NCBI GenBank assembly: GCA_965214085.1
Contig: OZ243937.1
Coordinates: 2,666,001 to 2,730,000 of the forward strand
Direction: 5' to 3'
Origin: UBA6055 sp965214085
GTDB taxonomy: Bacteria > Chloroflexota > Anaerolineae > Aggregatilineales > Phototrophicaceae
DNA length: 64,000 nt
Shown in pieces: positions 9,477 to 17,631 of this stretch. The position numbers and the translations under genes were made by a program. The stretch's first letter is position 1; the number at the start of each line of letters is the position of its first letter. Under the pieces are notes generated by a model. The model was not told the origin of the DNA, searched no databases, and saw nothing but the letters and a program-made list of their open reading frames with translations.

Positions 9477-9541
9477 GTACTCGGCAGCTGTCCTCCGCTG
9501 ATCTGCTTGTTGGCGGCTAAGGCAATCTTTTCCCGTTCAGC

Positions 9542-10537
9542 TTAGCCGGGCAAGGCGGGCCGCGCTTTTGATTTGCATGCTGCTTGGGCGCTTATTTTGA
9601 CCATGGGCAGATTCGCCGCCGGCTTTTGACGCCCCCTGGCGCTAAGATCAACCCTCTCGAAAGAAGCCTGGCGGACGCCGGCTGTCAAGTGTTTGACCAT
9701 GACCGCCTGCTCCAGCAAGGGCGCGAATCCCAGGTCACGCGCCGCATTTTCCAGCCAGCCCTGGTAGCCGCGAACGCAGATATACACGGGCAGCTTGCGG
9801 CAGCGATCAATCCCTTGCAATGCGGCCGCCAGAATATCCGGCGCCTCGCTCAGCACTTCCGGATGCACAAAAGGCATTAAGTAGACGCCGTGTTTGCCCT
9901 CGGAATAGGCCAGGTAGGCTTCAACCCGCCCATCCCGGCGGTAGACCATGCCTTGCATATCCGGCGCCGGTCCTAGCACCGACTGCATGATCCGCGGAAT
10001 GGTGCAGCCCAATAGCGCGGCGATGCCACTCTCGTCGTCTTCGTTCTCGGGCGTGACGGTCAGCGGCGAGGGCGCCATGTCGCCTGATAGCGGCCCCCGC
10101 TGCCAGACGACTTGCCGGCTGTAGACAGCGTATCCGGCTTGCCGCATGGTCTCAAAGAGCCGATGCTTCAAGTCCACCTCGCCCACCAGCGTCTGCGCGC
10201 CACTGCGGCCCGCTTGCTCCGCCATCGAATCCAGCATGTGCAACCAGATTGTATCGCTGTCAGAATCCGCCAGCGTGGGCGCCAGATAAACCAGATGCGC
10301 GTTGGCTTCTCCCTGGCGATAGCGCAACTGCCCAACGACATCTTTATCGTCCACATGCGCCAGCAGGGTATGCAAGCCACGCGGAAAAACGATGTTGGAT
10401 AGCAAGGCGCTGTACTGCCCGCGCGCGTCCTCAATTAGGCCCAGCTCGCTGTGCAAGATGATCGCGTTCTGCTTTAGACGCAGGGTCAAAGGCAGATCCA
10501 GCAATTTCATAGCATGAGTGTCGGTTTGGCTTACCAT
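9542..10537 (-). CDS. GNAT-like double-domain protein, uncharacterised
   Basis: The 331-aa protein looks like a pair of acetyltransferase-like domains. The first half contains VVGQLRYRQGEANAHLVYLAP and the second a YRRDGRVEAYLAYSEG segment followed by a helix and an ICVRGYQGWLENAARDLGF motif near the end. A classic acetyl-CoA-binding loop is not clear, so catalytic activity is uncertain. ATG 10537 has GAGGG 5-9 bases upstream. The C-terminal tail is basic and low complexity. Confidence 0.55.
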   Translation of the reverse strand: MVSQTDTHAMKLLDLPLTLRLKQNAIILHSELGLIEDARGQYSALLSNIVFPRGLHTLLAHVDDKDVVGQLRYRQGEANAHLVYLAPTLADSDSDTIWLHMLDSMAEQAGRSGAQTLVGEVDLKHRLFETMRQAGYAVYSRQVVWQRGPLSGDMAPSPLTVTPENEDDESGIAALLGCTIPRIMQSVLGPAPDMQGMVYRRDGRVEAYLAYSEGKHGVYLMPFVHPEVLSEAPDILAAALQGIDRCRKLPVYICVRGYQGWLENAARDLGFAPLLEQAVMVKHLTAGVRQASFERVDLSARGRQKPAANLPMVKISAQAACKSKARPALPG

Positions 10538-10666
10538 CTTGCCCTCAATTGGACACCCCCGACGATGCGCTCCACGTTCATTGTATCATTTTCGGGGGAC
10601 ATTCGACAACGCGAGCGCCGAAGCTGTGGCGAATTCGCATAAAATTTTCACCAAATGGGTCAGAGA

Positions 10667-10810
10667 GGTAAAGCCAATGCAGTAATGCAAATTTCACCAA
10701 AGCAACAATCTGTAGGGGCGACAGCCCGAAACCACAAGTTGCAGCTGCAGCGGGCGACCAAATTGGTCGCCCTTACATGGCTAGTTTTTCGTATGACTTA
10801 CTTGCACTTA
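10667..10810. repeat. Hairpin module repeat
   Basis: This lies in the gap 10538-10943, which holds no gene. A left flank AGTAATGCAAATTTCACC leads to CTGTAGGGGCGACAGCCCG, a spacer, GGGCGACCAAATTGGTCGCCC (a second hairpin) and a right flank TTTTTCGTATGACTTACTT. Left and right flanks are themselves partly complementary, so the whole unit can fold. Confidence 0.75.
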
Positions 10811-10943
10811 CTGAGGTTCTTGCGTTGCTTGGCGGAGTTCGCAAATCCCCGGTATTCACCATTGCCGAAACAGAGTGACCCCTAACAAGACCGGGCTTTC
10901 CTAGTAGTATTCGCGCAAACGTAGCGAAACGAGAGCAAGACTC

Positions 10944-12005
10944 ATGGAACAACTGCGTGTTGCCTTCATCGGAACCGGAAGAATCTCGGATTTGCATGCG
11001 CTCGCTTATCTGGACGACGATCGCGCGGATATCGTCGCCGTATGCGACCGCAGCCTGGAGTTGGCGCGGAGGCGCGGCCGCCGCTGGGGCGTCGCCGAGC
11101 AGCGCGTATTCAGCGATTATCATGAGCTGCTGGCGCTGCCGGATATCGACTTGGTGGAGATTCTGCTGCCGCACCACTTGCACTATCAGGCGACGCTTGA
11201 TGCGCTCGCCGCGGGCAAACATGTCTCGGTGCAAAAGCCCATGGCGCTGTCGGTCGCCCAGGCTGACGATATGGTCGCCGCCGCAAAGGCTGCTGGACTA
11301 ATCTTCAAAGTCTACGAGAATTTCATCTTCTACCCGCCGGTGCAGCGGGCCAAGGCGCTGATCGACAACGGCGAAATCGGCGACCCGCTAACCATCCGCA
11401 TCAAGAGCAATTCCGGCATCAGCCCTACGGAATGGGCTGTGCCCGCTTCGGCAAGAGCCTGGCGATTCAATTCGGAGGAGTGCGGCGGGGGCCCCCTGGT
11501 CTTTGACGACGGCCATCACAAGTTCGCCCTTGGCTGGCACTTCATGGGCATGGCCGAGGAAGTGCATGCCTGGATCGGCAGCACCGAGATTGAACCGGGC
11601 TTGCACCTGGACGCGCCGGCTATCGTATCCTGGAAATTCCCCGGCAATCGTTATGGTTCGCTGGAAGCGGTCTACTCGCCCGAGCTAGTGCTGGACACCC
11701 AGCATTACGCGCAAGACGACCGCATCGAAATCACCGGCAGCAAGGGTGTGATTTGGGTGACGCGGGGCCACGGCAAGATGATGGATGCGCCGCCGGTGAT
11801 CTTGTACAAAGATCGGCGGACGCGCACATTCTCCGACATGCCGGTGGGCTGGGAGCACAGCTTCATCAATTCGACTCGCCAGTTTATTGACGCCTGGTTC
11901 GCTGGCGAGCCGCCGCAACTGACAGGCGCAGAAGGGCGCGAGGTGCTGCGCTTCGCCTTGGCCGCGCAGGAATCCGCCCGCTTGGGGCGCGCCGTCAAAT
12001 TATAA
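10944..12005 (+). CDS. Gfo/Idh/MocA-family oxidoreductase
   Basis: The 353-aa protein opens with a Rossmann NAD(P)-binding motif (VAFIGTGRISDLHALAY). The usual EKP motif is present as QKP (SVQKPMALS), keeping the catalytic lysine. The C-terminal half is the beta-sheet substrate domain, with FDDGHHKFALGWHF near the active site. Such enzymes oxidise or reduce sugar or cyclitol hydroxyls. Its stop overlaps the stop of the convergent xpt gene in the palindrome TTATAA (12000-12005). Confidence 0.87.
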   Translation: MEQLRVAFIGTGRISDLHALAYLDDDRADIVAVCDRSLELARRRGRRWGVAEQRVFSDYHELLALPDIDLVEILLPHHLHYQATLDALAAGKHVSVQKPMALSVAQADDMVAAAKAAGLIFKVYENFIFYPPVQRAKALIDNGEIGDPLTIRIKSNSGISPTEWAVPASARAWRFNSEECGGGPLVFDDGHHKFALGWHFMGMAEEVHAWIGSTEIEPGLHLDAPAIVSWKFPGNRYGSLEAVYSPELVLDTQHYAQDDRIEITGSKGVIWVTRGHGKMMDAPPVILYKDRRTRTFSDMPVGWEHSFINSTRQFIDAWFAGEPPQLTGAEGREVLRFALAAQESARLGRAVKL

Positions 12006-12593
12006 CAGCCTGGCTTGGTCGCCGCGGACGGTGACGGTATCGCCTTCCATGCCGGTGATGCTGGCCAGCGCGTGAATCGGCACGTCATACAGTTCCTCTA
12101 CGGCGCCGCGCCCGCCTTCAAAGGTCTTCTCGACCATAACGCCGACGCCGACCAAGTTGGCCTGGGCGCTGACGACGATGCGGGCCAAAGCCAGCAGCGT
12201 TTTGCCGGTCGCCAAAAAGTCGTCAATGATGAGCACATTTTCGCCGGCGTGCAGAAACTCAGCCGATACCAGCAGCAGTGTTTCCCCGCCTTTGGTATGG
12301 CTGGGCGCGGTTTCCAGGAATACCGGACCCGACATGGTGATGGGTTTCTTCTTGCGCGCGTAGACGACCGGCACATTCATGGCAATGCCCGTCATCAGCG
12401 CCGGCGCGATGCCCGAAATCTCCGCCGTTAGAATCCGATCAATCTGTGTCCCGGCGAAGCGCTCGGCGAAGGCCTCGCCCATGCCCGCCATTAACTGCGG
12501 ATCCAGCTGGTGATTGATCAGGCTGTCAACCTTTAGAATGCCGCCGCCCAGATTGATGCCTTCCGCGCGGATACGTTCGATCAAAGCCTGCAT
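12000..12593 (-). CDS. xpt: Xanthine phosphoribosyltransferase
   Basis: The 197-aa protein matches Xpt in length and motifs. It begins MQALIERIRAEG and carries the PRPP-binding loop VLIIDDFLATGKT. A KKKPITMSG segment and TGIAMNVPVVYARK lie between. Xpt converts xanthine and PRPP to XMP in purine salvage. GGGAGATAACGT precedes the ATG at 12593. I looked for a purine riboswitch upstream and did not find the conserved core. Confidence 0.9.
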   Translation of the reverse strand: MQALIERIRAEGINLGGGILKVDSLINHQLDPQLMAGMGEAFAERFAGTQIDRILTAEISGIAPALMTGIAMNVPVVYARKKKPITMSGPVFLETAPSHTKGGETLLLVSAEFLHAGENVLIIDDFLATGKTLLALARIVVSAQANLVGVGVMVEKTFEGGRGAVEELYDVPIHALASITGMEGDTVTVRGDQARLL

Positions 12594-12691
12594 ACGTTAT
12601 CTCCCAGGTGACTTCCAAGTTATAAGCATGATATCAAGAGCGAGCGCTCCTTAGCCAAATGCAGCCCAGGCCGCTTCGCCGCTAGAACTGG

Positions 12692-13183
12692 CTAAGCCCG
12701 CGCCAAAACTCGCGTAATCTGCTCGAGATGATCCAAATCGTGCAAGCCGACTTGCATGGCGGCGTCCGTCATGGTGAAGCTGTCGCGTTCGGGATGGTGG
12801 CCAGCGCGCTGCCACTGCTCCGGCGTCAGCGCGGCAAAGAACGCGATAATACGCGCGCGAGACGCCTTGAGCGCTGCAAAAGCCTGCGCCAGGTCTTCCT
12901 GCTGATAAGCCCGCTCGAGCGCCATCGCCTCGTGATCATAAGCCGGCAGCTGGGGCTGCTCCTGCGCCTGCATCATCTGGGCGCGCCGATAGAATATCTC
13001 GTCGAAATCGCGCAGGTGGCAGACGATTTCAATGATGGACCAGCCCTCAGGTCCGTCGCGCAGCGATCGCGCCTGCTCGTTGGTCATGCCTTGCAAAATA
13101 TGCCCAAGAATGTCGCAAGATACGCGCATCGCCCCGATATGACGCTCGCGTACCTGCTGCCAACTGGTTTGCATGCTAGTCAT
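12692..13183 (-). CDS. DinB-family protein
   Basis: The 163-aa protein is a predicted four-helix bundle of the DinB/YfiT type. Metal-ligand histidines sit in SIIEIVCHLRDFDEIF and in the C-terminal GLHDLDHLEQI. Some family members are metal-dependent transferases for thiols such as bacillithiol or mycothiol; the role of this one is unknown. ATG 13183 is chosen, with GAGGCG upstream; 13174 and 13213 are alternatives. Confidence 0.8.
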   Translation of the reverse strand: MTSMQTSWQQVRERHIGAMRVSCDILGHILQGMTNEQARSLRDGPEGWSIIEIVCHLRDFDEIFYRRAQMMQAQEQPQLPAYDHEAMALERAYQQEDLAQAFAALKASRARIIAFFAALTPEQWQRAGHHPERDSFTMTDAAMQVGLHDLDHLEQITRVLARA

Positions 13184-13282
13184 TAAACTTCGCCTCGCTC
13201 TCAATTCGCGCATGTTGTCGACATTGTAGTGGCTCTTTAACGCCCTGACTATATCGCCGCTTCGCGCGGGCGCAGCGCCCGG

Positions 13283-14203
13283 CTACGCGATCGCCCAGAG
13301 CTTTACCAGATTGTCGCCCGCGGCAGATACCAACATCGTGCCGGCCGAGTTGAAGTCCAGCGCCAGCACGGGCCGGCTGTGTCCTTCAAGAAGCGCCAGC
13401 TCGTCCAGAGTATGCACGCGCCAGACGCGCAGGGCATTATCGCGTCCGCCGCTGGCCAGAATGGCGCCGTCGGGCGCGAATGCCAGGGTATCTACTCCAC
13501 CCGCATGCGCCGGCAGCGCGCGCTCGGCCGGCTCGCCTTCAAGCCGCCACAAGCGAATCGTCATGTCCTTGCCGGCTGATGCCAAGACAGCCGAGCCCGG
13601 CTGAAATGCCAAATCGCGGACCCAGTCATCGTGCGCGCCCAGCAGCTCTTGCGGAATTCCAGCTTGGAGATGCCAGATGCGAATCGTTCTGTCGCGGCTG
13701 CCGGACAGCAAGCGCCTTCCGCTGGCATCAAAAGTTAAGGCGGACACTTCGTCGTCATGGCCTGCCAGCACAGCCAGCGTCGCGCCGCTCGCGGCATCCC
13801 AGAGCCGAATCCTGCCGTCAGCCCCGCCGCTGGCCAGCAGGCGGCCGTCGGGACTAAATGCCAGCGCCTCAACCGACCCGCTATGGCCATGCCAGGTGGC
13901 GGACTCCGCTATTGCGCCATCCGCGATGGACCAGAGTTTGATGCTTGTATCGGCGCTGCCCGAAGCCAATCGGCTGCCGTCGGGGCTGATGGCGATGTCC
14001 TTGACCGGCGCCGAATGAGCGCTCTGCCGCCAGGTCGGCGTGCCGCCAAAGCCCTCGGCATAACCGGCGATGCCGTCTCCACCGGCGATGACCAGCAAGT
14101 CGCCGCGCGGCGACCAGCGCGCCTGCGCGATCCAGCCGAAGCGCACTTGCCCCAGGCAGCGCAATGACGCTGCGTTTTCAGGCCTAATCCGCGGGTAACT
14201 CAC
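13283..14203 (-). CDS. WD40 repeat protein
   Basis: The 306-aa protein consists almost entirely of WD40 repeats, about seven, which would close one beta-propeller. Typical units read LAFSPDGRLLASGGADGRIRLW, with GH and WD-like ends. There is no signal peptide or catalytic domain, so it is probably a cytoplasmic interaction scaffold. The start is taken as GTG 14203, with AAGGCGG upstream. The in-frame ATG at 14275 lies upstream of the likely start of any leftward transcript and has no usable ribosome binding site. Confidence 0.85.
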   Translation of the reverse strand: MSYPRIRPENAASLRCLGQVRFGWIAQARWSPRGDLLVIAGGDGIAGYAEGFGGTPTWRQSAHSAPVKDIAISPDGSRLASGSADTSIKLWSIADGAIAESATWHGHSGSVEALAFSPDGRLLASGGADGRIRLWDAASGATLAVLAGHDDEVSALTFDASGRRLLSGSRDRTIRIWHLQAGIPQELLGAHDDWVRDLAFQPGSAVLASAGKDMTIRLWRLEGEPAERALPAHAGGVDTLAFAPDGAILASGGRDNALRVWRVHTLDELALLEGHSRPVLALDFNSAGTMLVSAAGDNLVKLWAIA

Positions 14204-14240
14204 TACGCCGCCTTGGGAATTTCGGTCTTGCCGTGATGGG

Positions 14241-14268
14241 TTGATGACCAGCGTTGAGGCATTATAAT
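14241..14268 (+). promoter_or_regulatory. Sigma70-type promoter, possibly bidirectional
   Basis: TTGATG at 14241-14246 and TATAAT at 14263-14268 are separated by 16 bases, about 30 bases before the thioesterase start. The -10 is part of the palindrome ATTATAAT, so leftward transcription toward the WD40 gene could use the same site. Confidence 0.6.
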
Positions 14269-14298
14269 GCGCCATGCTCCGGTTTCACGAGAGGCGCT

Positions 14299-14796
14299 AT
14301 GAACCGAATCACGACTACAGTCGCCGAAATCAGGCAACTTGACAAGTTCTACGAGCGGACGATACCCAGCGCGTTCCTTGACGAAAATGACCACGTCAAT
14401 GTGCAATACTACTTGCGCCTGGTCGAGAAGAGCTTGGGCGCGGTCTTTCAGCAAGCCGGCCTGGGGCAGATTTACGCCGCGGCCGAGCCCTTCGGCAATT
14501 TCGCGTTGGAGCAGCACATTCGCTATCTCGCCGAAATCCTGGTTGATGACCAGGTCGCTGTGTATATTCGGCTGATCGAGCTGTCGCCCAAGCGCGCCTA
14601 TTTCATGGGATTTCTCGTCAACGAGACGCGCGAGCAGTTGGCCGCCGTCGTGGAAGTCGTCACGATGAATGTCGCTATGTCGCAGCGGCGGGGGGCGCCC
14701 TTCCCGGCAGCGCCTCATGCGTGGCTGTCCGAAATGCTGGCGCGCCACGAGCAGTTGGCTTGGCCGGCGCCGGTCTGCGGCGTCATGCGCGCCTAG
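14299..14796 (+). CDS. Hotdog-fold acyl-CoA thioesterase family protein
   Basis: The 165-aa protein shows the 4-hydroxybenzoyl-CoA thioesterase-like hotdog signature DENDHVNVQYYLRLVEKS near residues 32-50, with the Asp/His region that forms the active site. A central helix/strand unit (IRYLAEILVDDQVAVYIRL) follows. These enzymes hydrolyse acyl-CoA thioesters; chain specificity cannot be judged. GAGAGG lies 5 bases before ATG 14299. Confidence 0.75.
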   Translation: MNRITTTVAEIRQLDKFYERTIPSAFLDENDHVNVQYYLRLVEKSLGAVFQQAGLGQIYAAAEPFGNFALEQHIRYLAEILVDDQVAVYIRLIELSPKRAYFMGFLVNETREQLAAVVEVVTMNVAMSQRRGAPFPAAPHAWLSEMLARHEQLAWPAPVCGVMRA

Positions 14797-14825
14797 CGCC
14801 TCAGCGGCAATCTGCGCTCAGCGCA

Positions 14826-15914
14826 TCACAACTCGCGCGGATAGGAGGTCAAGACGTCGATGCCGTCTTCGGTGACAACGACATTGTCTTCGATCCTCAC
14901 GCCGCCGATGCCGGGAATATAGACACCCGGCTCAATGGTGAAGACCATGCCCGGCTGCAATACCTGGTCGCTGCCGGCCACGATATTAGGCAGCTCGTGC
15001 ACGCTCAAACCCAAGCCGTGCCCCAGCCGATGAATGAAATACTCGCCCAGGCCGGCCGCCTCAATCACGGCGCGCGCGACTTGGTCCAGTTCCGAGCAAG
15101 TTACACCCGGGCGGGCGAATTCGCGCGCGGCTTGGTTGGCGCCGTAGACCGCATTGTACATGGCGCGCATCTGCGCGGTCGGCTCGCCGTAACAGAAAGT
15201 ACGCGTGATATCGGCCGGGTAACCGTTATAAGTCGCGCCAAAGTCGATTAGCAGGAATTCGTTTTCGCCCCAGACGCGGTCGGCCATGTCGCCATGCGGC
15301 AAGCCGGTTTTCTCGCCTGTCAGCACGATTAAGAAAGCGTGACCGTGCGAGCCGCGCTCGAGCATTTCGGCGCCGAGCCGGTCGGCAATTTGACGCTCGG
15401 TCAGGCCCGGGCGCGCCCAGCCCATCGTCGCCTGCAAGGCGGCTTCGCTGATGTCGATGGCCCGCTGCATATTGGCGATTTCCTCCGGCGCCTTACGAGC
15501 GCGCAAATCCAGGAACAAGTCGCCGACATCCAGGGTGTTCGCCGCCGGCAAGCCCGCTTTTTCTAGCGCCCGCCATTCAAAGAAACGCAGGGTCTGCCCG
15601 TCCAACGCGCAGGTTGAATCCCTGGGCAGCAAAGCCGCGACAGCATCGCGGAAAGCCTCATCGTAGCCCGCCCTGTCCGTCCAGGCGAAGCGGCGCGCTT
15701 CCAATTCCGGGCGCGCTTGCAGCTTGGCCGCTTCCAACTGCGGGATGATGAAGGAAAGCCCGCGCCGGCTGTACAGGCCGAGGATGGGACGCTCGGACAA
15801 GTGAAAGTGCAGCCCGGTGAAATAGACCATATTCTCGCCCGGCACAAATGCCACCAAGTCGGTGCCGCTTTGCTCCAGCAGTTGATTCAGCCGCGCTTGA
15901 TAATCTATAGCCAC
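14826..15914 (-). CDS. M24-family Xaa-Pro aminopeptidase-like protein
   Basis: The 362-aa protein has a creatinase-type N-domain and a C-terminal pita-bread metallopeptidase domain. Metal ligands are visible in LLIDFGATYNGYPADITRTF (two Asp), RLGHGLGLSVHE (His), FTIEPGVY (Glu) and GVRIEDNVVV (Glu). It probably removes N-terminal residues before proline. GTG 15914 is preferred because GGGAGGGCGTT precedes it; the longer reading upstream runs toward the repeat element at 15998. Confidence 0.88.
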   Translation of the reverse strand: MAIDYQARLNQLLEQSGTDLVAFVPGENMVYFTGLHFHLSERPILGLYSRRGLSFIIPQLEAAKLQARPELEARRFAWTDRAGYDEAFRDAVAALLPRDSTCALDGQTLRFFEWRALEKAGLPAANTLDVGDLFLDLRARKAPEEIANMQRAIDISEAALQATMGWARPGLTERQIADRLGAEMLERGSHGHAFLIVLTGEKTGLPHGDMADRVWGENEFLLIDFGATYNGYPADITRTFCYGEPTAQMRAMYNAVYGANQAAREFARPGVTCSELDQVARAVIEAAGLGEYFIHRLGHGLGLSVHELPNIVAGSDQVLQPGMVFTIEPGVYIPGIGGVRIEDNVVVTEDGIDVLTSYPREL

Positions 15915-15997
15915 AACGCCCTCCCGTTCGTGCAGCAGCCCATGCCTAGAGTGTAGTGCAAAACCAGGCTCTCCGTCCAGCAGAGGCGACACGGGAA

Positions 15998-16221
15998 AAG
16001 AGCAATTGCATCAAATTTTTTCAACACAGAGAGCGCAGAGTGCACAGAGATTATGCCAATATAGGACGCCATGTAGGGACGATTCTGCGCCGCGCGTAGA
16101 CACTGCGGGTCAATCGCACACGATTTTGCGCCAAATATTATGGGCGAGCCAAGGCTCGCCCCTACAATTTGTTAGTTTGATGATAAATTCGTCATTTATG
16201 GATTTTGATGCAATTGCCCTG
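15998..16221. mobile_element. Short non-autonomous element, family A (degenerate copy)
   Basis: The left end AAGAGCAATTGCATCAAA and right end TTTTGATGCAATTGCCCTG are inverted. The inside contains an AACACAGAGAGCGCAGAG tract and a GGGCGAGCCAAGGCTCGCCC hairpin, with no coding potential. Flanking 10-mers GACACGGGAA and GACGCGAGAC match at 7 of 10 positions, an eroded target duplication at best. It fills most of the gap between the M24 peptidase and the PhzF gene. Confidence 0.65.
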
Positions 16222-16287
16222 GACGCGAGACGTGTATTTCTCACACTGGCTGTGATATAAACGCTGTCAATAATCTGAGGGCGCGCC

Positions 16288-17193
16288 ATGCGACTGGAAT
16301 ATCACCTGCTTGACGTCTTCACCGACCGGCAATTTGGCGGCAATCCGCTGGCGGTATTTCCGCAGCCGCCGCCCGACCTGTCGCCAACGCTAATGCAACA
16401 TATCGCCCAGGAGCTGAACTTGTCGGAAGCTGTGTTTGTCTTGCCGCCGGCCGACCCCGCCCACAGCTTCCGTCTGCGCATCTTCACGCCGTTAGCCGAG
16501 CTGCCGATGGCGGGGCACCCCACCGTGGGCGCGGCCTATGCGCTGGCGCAGCTGGGGCGCATCGGCCAGCTGGCGCCACTAACGAAGATTATATTCGAAT
16601 TAGGCGTGGGGCCCCTTGGCGTAACCATTCACGCCGACGAGCGCGGAAAGCCACGCGATGTCTGGATGCGGCAGCCCCTGCCGCAATTCGGCGAGATCTA
16701 CCCTGAACGGCGCGCCATCGCCGAGATGCTCTCGCTGGACGAAAGCGACCTACAAGTCGATGCGCCGCTGCAAGTCCTCAGCAGTGGGCTCCCCTTTCTT
16801 TATGTGCCGATCGCGACGCTGGCGGCGATGCGGCGAATCCAGTTGCGCCATGATCGCTGGAGCGCGCTGCTGGCCGGGGGCGATGCCCAGAATGTCTTCG
16901 TAACGACGACCGAGACGGTCGAGGCGAAATCCAGCGCGCACAGCCGCATGTTCGCGCCGGCGCTGGGCTTGGGCGAAGATCCGGCGACCGGCTCCGCCAG
17001 CGGGCCCTTGGCCGCCTATTTGCTAACATACGGCTTAGCCGATTCAGATGACCTAATCAGCGAGCAGGGCTTCGAGATGGGGCGGCCCAGCTTCATCCGC
17101 ATGCGCGTCGAGCGTTCGGACGGCGAGATAATCAGAGTCAGCATCGGCGGCAATTGTGTCATGATGGGCTGCGGCAGGCTGGCGCTCGATTAG
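16288..17193 (+). CDS. PhzF-family isomerase/epimerase
   Basis: The 301-aa protein has the two-lobed PhzF fold signature: LLDVFTDRQFGGNPLAVF at the start, the catalytic glutamate in LNLSEAVFV, MAGHPTVGAAYAL, and the second-lobe motif GEDPATGSASGPLAAYL. PhzF itself isomerises a phenazine precursor, but no phenazine genes are present, so this is a generic family member of unknown substrate. ATG 16288 follows CTGAGGGCGCGCC. Confidence 0.88.
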   Translation: MRLEYHLLDVFTDRQFGGNPLAVFPQPPPDLSPTLMQHIAQELNLSEAVFVLPPADPAHSFRLRIFTPLAELPMAGHPTVGAAYALAQLGRIGQLAPLTKIIFELGVGPLGVTIHADERGKPRDVWMRQPLPQFGEIYPERRAIAEMLSLDESDLQVDAPLQVLSSGLPFLYVPIATLAAMRRIQLRHDRWSALLAGGDAQNVFVTTTETVEAKSSAHSRMFAPALGLGEDPATGSASGPLAAYLLTYGLADSDDLISEQGFEMGRPSFIRMRVERSDGEIIRVSIGGNCVMMGCGRLALD

Positions 17194-17224
17194 CCGAGTA
17201 GCCGAGAAAGCGGGCCGGCTGTGC

Positions 17225-17230
17225 TAAAAT
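17225..17230 (+). promoter_or_regulatory. Putative -10 box for the zinc-ribbon/XPB-like pair
   Basis: TAAAAT at 17225-17230 would place the transcript start near 17237, about 20 bases before ATG 17257. This argues against a start at GTG 17221. Confidence 0.4.
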
Positions 17231-17256
17231 GTAGCTGTGACGAGGCAATAGCAAGC

Positions 17257-17631
17257 ATGGCGCCAAGCGACCTGATCGACCATTTTGACGCGCGCGCGGT
17301 CTTCCGCGGTTTGCTTGATGGCGAAGATTATCGCAACCGCGTCGCTGGCAGCTGCATTTACCGCTGTCCCCGCTGCGGTCATCGCATCCGCTTTCGCTGG
17401 CGCAGCTTTTATCAGGCAAACGGCCGCTCGCCCTTCCAGCGCAGGCTGCGCCACATATTCGACGATCTGACGCCGGACCTGCCCGCTGATGAACAGGGAC
17501 GCATCGATTTCCACTGCCCCGCCTGCCAGGCGCCCACCCGCATTATCTACAGCGCCCACGATTACACCACGATCGCTTATCATTTTGATATCTACGCGGT
17601 TTTGGTCGGCGCGGGAAAGACACTGAAATGA
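17257..17631 (+). CDS. Small zinc-ribbon protein
   Basis: The 124-aa protein carries two CxxC pairs, CPRCGH near residue 38 and CPAC near residue 89. They are spaced to form one zinc ribbon interrupted by a basic helix (RFRWRSFYQANGRSPFQRRL). I do not recognise the family. The stop overlaps the start of the following XPB-like gene by 4 bases (ATGA), so the two are translationally coupled and likely work together, perhaps on nucleic acid. Confidence 0.6.
   Translation: MAPSDLIDHFDARAVFRGLLDGEDYRNRVAGSCIYRCPRCGHRIRFRWRSFYQANGRSPFQRRLRHIFDDLTPDLPADEQGRIDFHCPACQAPTRIIYSAHDYTTIAYHFDIYAVLVGAGKTLK

Noticed and set aside
12594..12691. Purine riboswitch upstream of xpt
   Set aside because: The conserved core of the purine aptamer is not present on the leftward strand.
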